The notes under the pieces were generated by a model, which was not told the origin of the DNA, did no database searches, and worked only from the letters and a program-made list of their open reading frames with translations. DNA of 64,000 bases from Flavobacterium macacae (GTDB lineage Bacteria > Bacteroidota > Bacteroidia > Flavobacteriales > Flavobacteriaceae): positions 62,001 through 126,000 of the forward strand of contig NZ_RQVR01000007.1 in NCBI RefSeq assembly GCF_003865365.1, written 5' to 3'. The first letter of the stretch is position 1. The number at the start of each line of letters is the position of its first letter. Of the stretch, positions 1 through 8,237 are shown one piece after another. The position numbers and the translations under genes were made by a program.

Positions 1-3
1 TTC

Positions 4-930
4 TCATATTACTGTTGATATTCCTAGTCTTGATTTGTAAATAGTGTCGTCCATTGAAAAAAGTTCGTCTTCGTGATGCAGTTGGATTTCAAAAGAATAT
101 TGCACCTGAAACGGAAGGAAAAGATTGAAGAACGTGTTTAAAAAATTTTGTAAAACTTGATGGTCAAAATAATTGGGCAAATGGTCCGGATTTTTCAACG
201 GGCCAATATTAAAATTATATTTTTTCAAGAAAATTTCTTGATTGCTTTGCAATGTCGTGTTGATTCCCATAATCATTTCACCTGAACCTGCTTCCACGTC
301 GTGGCCGTTTTCGAGCTGAATGTTTCGGGAGGTGAAAGAAACCTTTTCTCCTAAAATTTTCTCTAAAACGTGGCTGATGTCTGATATGTTTTGGCCAGCA
401 TTTCCTTTTTGTTTCATTAAAGCATAAAACATTTTTACGGTCAAAATATCTGGAATATTGTCTTCGACTCCCAAGACCATTCTAATGATATCTGCAATTC
501 CGTTGGTGCTTATTTTTGAAAAGAAATCGGCTTCATATTTTTCGATTTCATGCCTGAACCGGAACAATTCATTTTCCAAAGGATTATAGAAGTGACGCGC
601 TTCTTTTTCCTCTTTTTTCCGGATTTTAAATTCTTGCGAAGCGTCATTTCGCTGTTCTCGATTTCGATAATTGTGGGTGATGCTTTCAGGCAGAATATCA
701 TAAAACCCATCACGGCTGATGTCAATGTTTAAGATGTCAGCATCGTTAGGATCAATTGAAATATTCATCGTGTCTTTGCTGAATTTTCTGAAAAACACCC
801 CCTTTGTCTGCATTACAATATCTAAATCGTCAGTTTTGTTTTTTAAGAGCATGTCAAAAAGCAGCTCGGCCCTTAGGTCAAAGGGCGTGAGATGTCTATA
901 ATTCTCAACAAAATAGCGATTTTCTATCAT
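4..930 (-). CDS. T6SSiii baseplate-like protein (TssG-like)
   Basis: A complete 308-residue soluble protein with no signal peptide or membrane segment. It opens with a short helical stretch (IENRYFVENY) and ends in TGA six bases from the window edge. Position beside tssB/tssC/hcp/vgrG, length and overall look fit the TssG baseplate subunit of Bacteroidota T6SS (subtype iii); no diagnostic motif is visible, so the name rests mainly on context. It starts three bases after the stop of the upstream NlpC/P60 lipoprotein gene, so the two are surely co-transcribed, and the rest of the core (TssE, F, H, K, N-R) is expected further left. Alternative: another T6SSiii-specific structural subunit. Confidence 0.55.
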   Translation of the reverse strand: MIENRYFVENYRHLTPFDLRAELLFDMLLKNKTDDLDIVMQTKGVFFRKFSKDTMNISIDPNDADILNIDISRDGFYDILPESITHNYRNREQRNDASQEFKIRKKEEKEARHFYNPLENELFRFRHEIEKYEADFFSKISTNGIADIIRMVLGVEDNIPDILTVKMFYALMKQKGNAGQNISDISHVLEKILGEKVSFTSRNIQLENGHDVEAGSGEMIMGINTTLQSNQEIFLKKYNFNIGPLKNPDHLPNYFDHQVLQNFLNTFFNLFLPFQVQYSFEIQLHHEDELFSMDDTIYKSRLGISTVI

Positions 931-933
931 AAA

Positions 934-1536
934 TTATTCTTGTTTAAATCTTCCGGCGGCCATGAAATTTTTTTTCCAGTATTGCTTTTTCAAATTTGCA
1001 ATTTCAACGCCGCCTACCAAATTGGCTGCAAAAAACTTGTCATTTTTTAAATAGATTCCCACATGTGTTATAATTCTTTCGTCATTCAGCCTGAAAAAAA
1101 CTAAATCGCCCTCCCGTAGATTTTGGTCTGACCTGAATAATTCTAATCGTTTGTCCAACGTCATTTCTTCCGCAGTTCTTGGCAGTTCTTTTTTATAAAC
1201 ATAGCTGTACAATTGCTGGACTAAGGCAGAGCAATCGATTCCGTTTCGAGATTCTCCACCCCAAACATATTTTGTGCCTTCCCAGCTTTTTATAAAATTA
1301 TAAAGCCTTTCATTTATAATTTCATCTTTACTGACATTTAGTCTTTGAGCAAAATATTTTCGTTCGTCTTCAGTCAGAGATGTATCATAAGAATATCTGG
1401 CTTTTTTTTCTTTTTTGCTCCTTTCAGAGGCTACCAGTTCATCGGTGATCGTGTATTCTTTTTGCGAATGACAAGAAACCGCCAGCAAAAGCATATGAAC
1501 GCTGAAAAGAGATAGGTAAAGTATCTTTTTTAACAT
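934..1536 (-). CDS. NlpC/P60 (C40) family cell-wall peptidase lipoprotein
   Basis: About 200 residues from the ATG at 1536. An upstream in-frame start (1611) is possible, but 1536 puts a clean lipoprotein signal (MLKKILYL, lipobox ending in Cys22) at the N-terminus. The NlpC/P60 fold is shown by YVWGGESRNGIDCSAL with nucleophile Cys102 and by THVGIYL with His158; the third residue probably lies in the following AANLVGG stretch. Such enzymes cleave gamma-D-Glu-diamino acid links in peptide stems. As the first gene before the TssG-like gene, it may remodel peptidoglycan for T6SS assembly; general cell-wall turnover is the alternative. The catalytic fold is secure and the T6SS role is inferred. 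Confidence 0.85.
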   Translation of the reverse strand: MLKKILYLSLFSVHMLLLAVSCHSQKEYTITDELVASERSKKEKKARYSYDTSLTEDERKYFAQRLNVSKDEIINERLYNFIKSWEGTKYVWGGESRNGIDCSALVQQLYSYVYKKELPRTAEEMTLDKRLELFRSDQNLREGDLVFFRLNDERIITHVGIYLKNDKFFAANLVGGVEIANLKKQYWKKNFMAAGRFKQE

Positions 1537-1724
1537 AAAGGAACACGATTTCGTTAATGAAAAACTTACTAATTTAATATAATTTTTGTTGCTTTTTAAG
1601 GGGGAAAGCAATTATTTAAATGTAAAAATATTGGGAACTAATTTATACAATTCTAATTGATAAATCCGCTATACGGTGTTAAATTAATACTTTTTAGCTA
1701 CAAAAAACATATTTAACAATTACG

Positions 1725-1752
1725 CAAAGTTAATTTAACAAAATATTATCAA
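1725..1752 (-). promoter_or_regulatory. Flavobacterial promoter for the peptidase/TssG-like unit
   Basis: On the minus strand TTG (1752-1750), a 17-base spacer and TAACTTTG (1732-1725) match the Bacteroidota -33/-7 consensus TTG-N17-23-TAnnTTTG. Transcription would start near 1718, leaving an AT-rich leader of about 180 bases to the ATG at 1536. A possible -7 element for the divergent PKD gene, TAAATTTG, lies at 1872-1879 on the plus strand but lacks a well-placed TTG. Confidence 0.6.
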
Positions 1753-1940
1753 TACGTAGAAATGTAGGAAAATCAGGCTTTGGCATATCGCTTATATGTT
1801 AAAAGGCTATGGCATGCGTAATAAAAATTGTATTTAATTAATTAATAGTGAGAAAGGAAAGGAAATTTTTATAAATTTGGAATAAGACAAACTTCACTTA
1901 TTTATTGCCCCCAGCAGTTATAATTAAATTAATTATAAAA

Positions 1941-2933
1941 ATGAATAAGAGCAACCAGATTAAGACCCACTTCGATGGAAAAGTTATATTGTTTTTCTTT
2001 ATAATTTTCATTGGTGCATGCGGGCTTTTAGCATTTAAGATCAATACTAAAGAAGTTTGTGCCGTAAAAGACTTTAAAATTGATGCGCCTAGTTTTAAAG
2101 CAGGCGAGTTAATTACTTTTTCAGATGCGACATTGAACGCATCCGAATGGAGATGGTATTTTGGAGATGGATCTAAAATTTCTTACCGATCAAAAGTAGC
2201 GCACTCCTTTTCAAAACCCGGAAAATATACTGTAAAGCTGTTGGTGAATAATAAATGTACAGTTGAAAGAACAATAACAATAATCGAAAAAAACGAAATA
2301 ATCGATGAAAGTCTTTTGCCGAAATTTACGGGTCCAACTTTGGCGTATGTGGGAGAGCCGGTCACCTTTATGGATACCACTTCGCATGCTAAATCTTGGG
2401 AATGGCGGTTTGGAGACGGAAGCAAAATCGATGCAATTGACAGAAATCCGACTTACACCTATAGAATTTCTGGAGAAAAAGCGGTAACGCTGGTAATCAA
2501 TGGCGACATGAAATATTTTGCCCAAAGAAAAATTACCGTGCTTCCGGCTAGAAAAGAACAAAAAGATATTGTGGCCGAAAGACTGGCCAGAAGAAGCAGT
2601 GCAAGAGGCGATGTGGTGAACGATTATTTCAACAGCTTGCCTGACGCACCCAGAAGAAGTCCAGAATTTTCGGGTTTAAATGAAGAGAAATTTAAAGGAA
2701 TTTTAAACGGAATCTGTAAAGATGAGCTTTCTTTTGAAAATGTAAAAAGGTATTTCTGTGAAGACGATTTGCCTTTGGTTAAGTTGAGAAATGAAACAAC
2801 GATTTCTTTAAAACAGTTAGATACTGATATCAGAAATCGAAATATCAATATAAAAAAGATTCAGTTTCAAAAAGACCAAGACGGTTGCATCACGGTTATC
2901 AACTTGAATTACAGATACAAGACTATTTTTTAA
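1941..2933 (+). CDS. PKD-domain membrane protein of the T6SS locus
   Basis: Starts at ATG 1941 (MNKSNQ); an in-frame TTG at 1905 gives an implausible N-terminus. A short cytoplasmic tail is followed by one membrane segment (VILFFFIIFIGACGLLAF, about residues 15-33) and two PKD domains, each with the WxFGDGSK signature (WRWYFGDGSK and WEWRFGDGSK). The C-terminal ~120 residues are charged and of no recognised fold. PKD domains are immunoglobulin-like and usually periplasmic or surface exposed. Forty bases upstream of tssB, it is likely part of the T6SSiii envelope-spanning or anchoring machinery, which in Bacteroidota replaces TssJLM; which Tss letter it corresponds to cannot be read from the sequence. 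Confidence 0.8.
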   Translation: MNKSNQIKTHFDGKVILFFFIIFIGACGLLAFKINTKEVCAVKDFKIDAPSFKAGELITFSDATLNASEWRWYFGDGSKISYRSKVAHSFSKPGKYTVKLLVNNKCTVERTITIIEKNEIIDESLLPKFTGPTLAYVGEPVTFMDTTSHAKSWEWRFGDGSKIDAIDRNPTYTYRISGEKAVTLVINGDMKYFAQRKITVLPARKEQKDIVAERLARRSSARGDVVNDYFNSLPDAPRRSPEFSGLNEEKFKGILNGICKDELSFENVKRYFCEDDLPLVKLRNETTISLKQLDTDIRNRNINIKKIQFQKDQDGCITVINLNYRYKTIF

Positions 2934-2974
2934 TCTCATTTCTATATAAAATACTAATTTAAATACTTGACAGC

Positions 2975-3439
2975 ATGGCAAATAATTTTTCAAACAGTTA
3001 TGGAATTGGGGGTAACGAAGTAAGACAGGAAGGACAGGAAGCAATCTTAGAAATTCCACAAAACAAAACGTTGATCGCTCAAAAATTAACTCCAAATACA
3101 CCTGTTCGTCCCGAAATTGTAACAGGGCTTAAAAATATGGATGAAGTGTTTGAACATTTTGATCCAAAAATTAATGTAGCATTTGAAGATGATGAAGGCA
3201 AAATCACAAGAGAAGAATTGGCTTTTAAAAACGTAGGAGATTTTTCAATCAAAGGATTAACGGCTCAAAGCGCATTTTTAACAGACCTAAAAACAAAAAA
3301 TGAGCAATATCAAAAAATGATCAAACAGTTAAAGACAAACAAAGTTTTAAAATTGGCTTTGCAAGATCCAGAAGCTAGAAAATCAGTGATTGAAACTATC
3401 GAAAAACTAATCAAAGAAATCGAACAAACCGAAAAATAA
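2975..3439 (+). CDS. tssB: T6SS contractile sheath small subunit TssB
   Basis: 154 residues, typical of TssB/VipA. The N-terminal half carries the hydrophobic strand and FEDDEGKITREELAFKNVGDFSIKGL region, and the C-terminal half is helical (DLKTKNEQYQKMIKQLKTNKVL). TssB pairs with TssC to build the contractile sheath around the Hcp tube in the cytoplasm. The ATG at 2975 follows an A/T-rich leader, and tssC begins eight bases after the stop, giving a standard tssBC pair. Confidence 0.9.
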   Translation: MANNFSNSYGIGGNEVRQEGQEAILEIPQNKTLIAQKLTPNTPVRPEIVTGLKNMDEVFEHFDPKINVAFEDDEGKITREELAFKNVGDFSIKGLTAQSAFLTDLKTKNEQYQKMIKQLKTNKVLKLALQDPEARKSVIETIEKLIKEIEQTEK

Positions 3440-3446
3440 GGAAGCC

Positions 3447-4814
3447 ATGGCAAATCAAGAAAACACTAAAACGGCAAATAATGCATTTGAGAATCAAGAA
3501 AATCAGTCACGATCTCTTGAGCAAAATGTAGAGTCATTTATACAGTATGGCGGTTTCGATCTTTTGGAAGGTGCAATTGAAGGAGTTCAAAATTTGAATC
3601 CGGAAAGAAAAGCGCGCAAAAATATTTTTTTAAGCGAAAGCAATAAAAAGGCGGAGCGCCAAGCTTTAAAAACAGTCTTGAAACTGTGGGCAGAATCGTT
3701 GAAAACCACTGATGATCTCTTAGAATTGGTGAACGAAAGTACCAAAAAATCAGAACAGGCCGAAAAAGCGCTGAAGAAAAACTTGGCTGTGGCTGTTGAA
3801 GAATCAAAAGAATTAGAAGAAAATTATAGAACACTTTCTCTTTTCTATAAAAATACCGAAGAAAGCAAAGTCAAAAATATTTCAATCATGAATGCCGAAT
3901 TAGATCAATTGAAAGATCTTGACAATTCGCGTTTCATTGATAATATTGAAGAAGAATTGGTAAACGGGTTTGACCGTCTGGACTTGCGTCAAAATTACTC
4001 ACTTTTGGTTATTCCTGGATATTTGGGTTCTAACAAGGTGATTGAAAAATGGGCAAAAATCGCTTACGACAATAAAGTAATGCTGATTACCGATTTCCAA
4101 CATTTAGACGAACCGGATGATGTAATGGAAATGTTTGAATCTGCCAATTTAACGGGCGGAGACACCTATCGTTCCAATGTGATGATGGCCTGCAACTGGC
4201 TTGTGGGTCGTGGAAAACACGATGAAATCGATGAATTAGATCACTTGTATATTCCGCCATCAACCGCTTTGGCAGGAAAAGTGTATAATACTTTGATGTC
4301 ACAGGTTACTGCCGGTAAAAAATATGGCGGTATCAATGAAGTGGACGGAGTGAAGTTTGACTTGAAAAAAAGTGAAATTGCAAATCTTGAAAACTTAGGA
4401 TTGATTCCGATGGTAAATGAATATGGAAAAGTTATGGCGTTCTCAGGAAAAACCCTTTTCAGTGGCGACAATCTTGGACTGCAAACGTATTCTGTTGTTC
4501 GTGTGTTTGACTACGTGACCAAAGTTTTAATGGATTTCTTAAATCGCAGGGCTTTTGAGAACTTCAATGCAAAAACCAGAAAAGAAATCTTGAACCAAAT
4601 TGTGAAGTTCTTAGACAATGTTGCAGGACCAGATAAATTGATTGAAGATTTTGAAATCAAAAGATTTGAACAAGATCCAAACCAAAAGGATCGAATCTTT
4701 TTGGACATTCGTTTGAAGCCTTATTTTCCGGCAAAAAATTTCCTAATTAAAATGGATGGGCAAAAAGGAGATGACGGAAACGACTGGGATACTGAGTACG
4801 CAGAGTCAAAATAA
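3447..4814 (+). CDS. tssC: T6SS contractile sheath large subunit TssC
   Basis: 455 residues, within the usual TssC/VipB range. Features are an N-terminal low-complexity Asn/Gln-rich segment, the central RFIDNIEEELVNGFDRLDLR region, and a conserved C-terminal half ending with RLKPYFPAKNFLIKM. It forms heterodimers with TssB that polymerise into the sheath; contraction drives the Hcp/VgrG spear. It follows tssB by eight bases and is separated from hcp by 189 bases, so the tube gene may have its own promoter for higher output. Confidence 0.92.
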   Translation: MANQENTKTANNAFENQENQSRSLEQNVESFIQYGGFDLLEGAIEGVQNLNPERKARKNIFLSESNKKAERQALKTVLKLWAESLKTTDDLLELVNESTKKSEQAEKALKKNLAVAVEESKELEENYRTLSLFYKNTEESKVKNISIMNAELDQLKDLDNSRFIDNIEEELVNGFDRLDLRQNYSLLVIPGYLGSNKVIEKWAKIAYDNKVMLITDFQHLDEPDDVMEMFESANLTGGDTYRSNVMMACNWLVGRGKHDEIDELDHLYIPPSTALAGKVYNTLMSQVTAGKKYGGINEVDGVKFDLKKSEIANLENLGLIPMVNEYGKVMAFSGKTLFSGDNLGLQTYSVVRVFDYVTKVLMDFLNRRAFENFNAKTRKEILNQIVKFLDNVAGPDKLIEDFEIKRFEQDPNQKDRIFLDIRLKPYFPAKNFLIKMDGQKGDDGNDWDTEYAESK

Positions 4815-5003
4815 CATTTAACAGGTTAGATTGTTTTAAATCAGGTTATTAATGGATAAATTTTAGATTTTTTAACATTAATTTTATTGCACAAATCTAA
4901 AAAAGTAATATCTTAGAATACAATTAATTAGCAGGAAAAATAGAATAGAATCTCCCCCGCTTCTATCAAAATTAATAAATTTTAATCTTTAAATTTTTTT
5001 ATT

Positions 5004-5390
5004 ATGTCATTCAAATCAAAACTAAAAGTTGGCGGGAAAGAATTGAACATTTTGAACGCTTCGTATGATTTGCATCAAGAAGTAGATGCTAGCGGACGTC
5101 CATCATCAGTAACACGTGGTGGAACAATTAATTTAACTGTGGAATCAACTGGTGATTCATTCTTCTTCGAATGGATGACTAACAATTTCGAAAGAAAAGA
5201 CGGTTCAATCCAGTATGTAAAAAGAGATACCGACGCCAAACTAAAAGAAATGAACTTCAAAGAAGGCTATCTTGTGAAGTACAAAGAAACTTTTGATGCA
5301 GCTGATGGTAGCCCATTGACTGAAACCTTCACGATTTCTGCCAAAGAGCTTTCTATGGGAGGTGGAGAACACATTAATGAGTGGGTTTAA
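5004..5390 (+). CDS. hcp: T6SS tube protein Hcp (TssD), copy 1
   Basis: 128-residue Hcp-family protein with the Bacteroidota TssD pattern: MSFKSKLKVGGKELNILNASYDLHQEVDASGRPSS at the start, a FFEWMTNNFERKDGSI core strand region, and a C-terminal TFTISAKELSMGGGEHINEWV. Hexameric rings stack into the inner tube expelled by the sheath. It shares the same architecture with the second hcp gene 110 bases downstream. A hairpin after the stop may terminate part of the transcripts. It is preceded by a 189-base gene-free AT-rich leader. Confidence 0.92.
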   Translation: MSFKSKLKVGGKELNILNASYDLHQEVDASGRPSSVTRGGTINLTVESTGDSFFFEWMTNNFERKDGSIQYVKRDTDAKLKEMNFKEGYLVKYKETFDAADGSPLTETFTISAKELSMGGGEHINEWV

Positions 5391-5416
5391 TTCAATTAGA
5401 ATTACTTTAAAGTTTT

Positions 5417-5454
5417 AATGATAAAGGGTTTGTCAACGCATTCCCTTTGTCATT
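5417..5454 (+). terminator. Hairpin between the two hcp genes
   Basis: AATGATAAAGGG (5417-5428) pairs with CCCTTTGTCATT (5443-5454), twelve pairs with one G-T wobble and a 14-base loop. No uninterrupted T-run follows (TATATCTTATTATTT), so it may be a leaky terminator or an RNA-stabilising 3' end that favours the first hcp message. Confidence 0.5.
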
Positions 5455-5499
5455 ATATCTTATTATTTCAGTTTTTTTAATAATTAAATCTTATCAAAT

Positions 5500-5895
5500 A
5501 TGTCATTTTTAGCAAAGCTTGAAATTGACGGAGAGGTTTTGAATGTACTTGAATTTCAATGCACTCTTGGTCAAGATACCGATAAAAGCGGAAAACCGTC
5601 GGCTGATCCAGCTGGGGGAAAAATCCGAATAGTTGTAGAATCTACAAAAAGCACTATGTTATTTGATTGGATGGTCAGCAATTCGCAAACAAAAAATGGA
5701 AAACTCACTTTTTATAGAAGAGATGCCATTTCAAAAATGCGGGAACTCCAATTTAAAGAAGCCTATTGCATCAGATATGATGAACTTTTCGTGGCGTACA
5801 ATACGATGTCAATGAAAATTGAAATTGTAGTTTCTGCCAAAGAAATAAATATGAACGGTTCGCAATTTGCCAGAAACTGGCCGTTGAAATTCTAA
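5500..5895 (+). CDS. hcp: T6SS tube protein Hcp (TssD), copy 2
   Basis: 131 residues, clearly paralogous to copy 1: MSFLAKLEIDGEVLNVLEF, DKSGKPSADPAGGKIRIVVEST, FDWMVSNSQTKNGKL, and VVSAKEINMNGSQFARNWPLKF align with the same blocks. It differs strongly in surface residues, which would suit a cargo-specific tube ring. The toxin-23-like gene begins 11 bases after its stop, suggesting that this Hcp may carry that product in its lumen. Specialised Hcp-cargo pairing is known for T6SS; the assignment here is inferred from adjacency. Confidence 0.9.
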   Translation: MSFLAKLEIDGEVLNVLEFQCTLGQDTDKSGKPSADPAGGKIRIVVESTKSTMLFDWMVSNSQTKNGKLTFYRRDAISKMRELQFKEAYCIRYDELFVAYNTMSMKIEIVVSAKEINMNGSQFARNWPLKF

Positions 5896-5905
5896 ATAAT
5901 TTTTT

Positions 5906-6841
5906 ATGGACGAATTGGATACTAAATTTTTCGTAGGATTGAGTTGGCATTTCGGTGGCGGTAAATCATACATGAGTGGCACTGCAGGTGTAGGTGTCAG
6001 CAAGCGATTTGGTCCGGTTGAACCAGGCGTTAATCTTGCCGTAAATTTTTATAACGGAGGAATGGGAGCTCGTTCAGACAGCAATGCAATGAACTTTGAT
6101 ACCGTTTTTACCGGAAAAGTTACCGCAGGAACTGGCCGTGCAAACCCAATGTCAATTTATCCGTTGCACATGGACAGCGGAACAGGTATGAACGATACTT
6201 ATAAATATTCTGCAACACTGGGAACCAGCATGATTCTGAACAACAACGACAGAAATCAGCAGGTCGGTTTTCTTCAATTGAGATCCGATAATTTTGGATT
6301 TCAGTTTTATAATGATTTTGGAGGATTCAAAAAAATTGGTATTGCCGATGGTCACGACAGATGGTGGACAGGTGGGGGAAAAGTAATCTTGGGAAATAAC
6401 AATAGCAATTATCAATTGTTGATAGGTAGTGATGTTTTTACCGCAGATACTGATTCACAAAGCCTTGTCGATGAAGAAAATGCGAAGCGAAGTTTGGCAG
6501 AATTTGAGAAAACAAATACTGGAAATTTCTTTGAAAGAACAGCAAATCGAGCTTTTAACTATACGCCGACACAAGCAACCGAAGTAGGTCAAGAATTTTT
6601 AGACGCCAAAAGAAACGGTGTGCTTTGGAATGAAAACGCGCATTCTTTTGACTTGAATATGGGCCAAACTTCTTTTCATGGCAGAACTCCACAAGGGAGT
6701 TTCGGGGTTAATGGATTAGGCTCCAGCCATATGTTTTCACAAGATTTGATTCACCGAGGTATTAATTTTCACTTGATTCCGTCACAGCGACCAAATTATT
6801 GGGAAGTGCAAACGGGGCCACAGATAAATACCGGATTTTAA
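5906..6841 (+). CDS. Polymorphic toxin type 23-like putative T6SS effector
   Basis: 311 residues, no signal peptide, rich in Gly/Asn and predicted beta structure (FVGLSWHFGGGKSYMSGTAG, VNLAVNFYNGGMG, DGHDRWWTGGGKVI). The pattern resembles the bacterial toxin 23 (Ntox23) family, a predicted toxin domain of unknown biochemical activity found in Bacteroidota secretion loci. The C-terminal third carries NMGQTSFHGRTPQGSFGVNGLG. It is placed between hcp copy 2 and a lipoprotein whose ATG overlaps this stop (TAATG), the layout of an effector-immunity pair. Family assignment is from recall of the pattern; a beta-barrel-like structural protein is an alternative. Confidence 0.6.
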   Translation: MDELDTKFFVGLSWHFGGGKSYMSGTAGVGVSKRFGPVEPGVNLAVNFYNGGMGARSDSNAMNFDTVFTGKVTAGTGRANPMSIYPLHMDSGTGMNDTYKYSATLGTSMILNNNDRNQQVGFLQLRSDNFGFQFYNDFGGFKKIGIADGHDRWWTGGGKVILGNNNSNYQLLIGSDVFTADTDSQSLVDEENAKRSLAEFEKTNTGNFFERTANRAFNYTPTQATEVGQEFLDAKRNGVLWNENAHSFDLNMGQTSFHGRTPQGSFGVNGLGSSHMFSQDLIHRGINFHLIPSQRPNYWEVQTGPQINTGF

Positions 6842-7413
6842 TGAAAAATAAATTCTGGATTATGTTGCTATCTTTTGCCTTTTTCTCTTGTTCAAAAAAA
6901 ATGTATGTCAAAGAAGATTATACATTATACGAACAAGATTTCAAACGGAATCCTATTTCACAACTTCGTACCGACGGAGTGTATGTTTTAGAAAATATTT
7001 GGACAAAAGATTCAGGCAGAAAACCAGAAGAACACATTTTTTATAAATTTTATGAAGAAGGCCAAGTCAATATTACAGTGGATGTAGGCCATCAAATTAA
7101 AACAGAACAAGAATATATCGAAAGCATAAAAAAGCACATTGCTTCCACAAACCAACCCAAGTTTACAACTCATTTTGAAGGGTATTACAAAATGGAAGCA
7201 AATAAGATAGTGATACAGCGTGTGTCTTCTCCGCGCAATTTATTTGTGTATTATTATGGAATTGTTGAAAAAGACAAATTGATAATTGTAAAGGAAACAA
7301 TCGACGGAAAAGGCAAAATAGAAGACAAATATTTTACAGATTATTATAAGGAAACCTATCCTTTTTTGCCACTTGATAAATCTCAGATTGAAAACTTAAA
7401 ACCCGGCTGGTAA
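6841..7413 (+). CDS. Lipoprotein, putative immunity protein for the toxin-23-like effector
   Basis: 190 residues from ATG 6841; a longer in-frame start at 6799 lies inside the upstream gene. MKNKFWIMLLSFAFFSC is a short type II signal with lipid-modified Cys. The mature part has no recognised domain and is rich in beta-type segments (DGVYVLENIW, KPEEHIFYKFYEEGQVNITVDV). Start and upstream stop share one base (TAATG), so translation is coupled to the effector-like gene. Periplasmic lipoprotein immunity is common where the effector acts on the envelope; the function is inferred from layout only. Confidence 0.8.
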   Translation: MKNKFWIMLLSFAFFSCSKKMYVKEDYTLYEQDFKRNPISQLRTDGVYVLENIWTKDSGRKPEEHIFYKFYEEGQVNITVDVGHQIKTEQEYIESIKKHIASTNQPKFTTHFEGYYKMEANKIVIQRVSSPRNLFVYYYGIVEKDKLIIVKETIDGKGKIEDKYFTDYYKETYPFLPLDKSQIENLKPGW

Positions 7414-7478
7414 TTTATTATTTTATAAATTTTGGAAGAATCGGGACTTGAAAAGCTCTACATTTTAAAACCGAAAAT

Positions 7479-8207
7479 ATGATCCAAAAAATTTATATAA
7501 TCTTTCTTCTTTTCTTAGCAGTCCAAACTTCTGCTCAAGAAAAAAAACGTGATGTTTCAGATTTTGATGATGCTTATTTGAAAGAAATTAAAGCAGAAAA
7601 TTCAGAACTTTCTTCAAGAATAAAAACATTTCCTCAAAACATTCAAGATTTAAACAAACAAGTCAGTCAGGCAATCAAAAGCAATGATGATGCAAAAGCA
7701 TTAGAATTAGCTCTTGAGATGGATAAATTGTACCCAAAAAATGCAGATATCAAAAATTTTATAGGTAAAAGGCAAGCCAAAGCCCAAGATCATGCTTCGG
7801 CTTTAAAGAGCTTTGATGAAGCAATTAAAATTGACAGCAATAACAAATGGTTTTACATCAATAAAGCTTCCGTTCAAGCAGAAAATAAACAGATCGAAGA
7901 GGCCTTAAAAACAATGGAAACACTATTGGTTTTACAACCCAATTGGAGCATCGCTTATAATATGAAAGCGTCGCTTCTGCGTGAACTGAATCAGCAAAGT
8001 GAATCTTTAAGAGCGTATGAAATGGCTTTAATGGGAGAGCCGAAAAGTGCCCAAATTTATACCAACAGAGGGGATCTTTATTTAGAGTTAAGTAAAGAAA
8101 AAGAAGCAATTGCCGACTATAAAAAAGCATTAGAAATTCAACCCGATTATGCTCGCGCAAAAGAAAATCTAAATAAGACATTAAAAACTGCTTCTGACAA
8201 GAAGTAG
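7479..8207 (+). CDS. Secreted TPR-repeat protein of the T6SS locus
   Basis: 242 residues with a Sec signal (MIQKIYIIFLLFLAVQTSAQ, likely cleaved after the Ala-Gln) and a mature chain of TPR repeats from about residue 60 to the end; canonical repeats include AYNMKASLLRELNQQSESLRAYEMAL and a following one at the C-terminus with the usual Tyr-Ala-Pro spacing. TPRs hold partner proteins. It sits 30 bases before vgrG and is likely periplasmic. It may help assemble T6SS or act as part of an immunity set; neither is shown by sequence. Confidence 0.85.
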   Translation: MIQKIYIIFLLFLAVQTSAQEKKRDVSDFDDAYLKEIKAENSELSSRIKTFPQNIQDLNKQVSQAIKSNDDAKALELALEMDKLYPKNADIKNFIGKRQAKAQDHASALKSFDEAIKIDSNNKWFYINKASVQAENKQIEEALKTMETLLVLQPNWSIAYNMKASLLRELNQQSESLRAYEMALMGEPKSAQIYTNRGDLYLELSKEKEAIADYKKALEIQPDYARAKENLNKTLKTASDKK

Positions 8208-8237
8208 TTCAAATATAAATTTTAAAAAAGTAAAGCC

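Noticed and set aside
1905..1940. TTG start 12 codons before the PKD protein's ATG
   Set aside because: Adds a hydrophobic stretch without purpose; ATG 1941 gives a normal basic N-terminus before the membrane helix.
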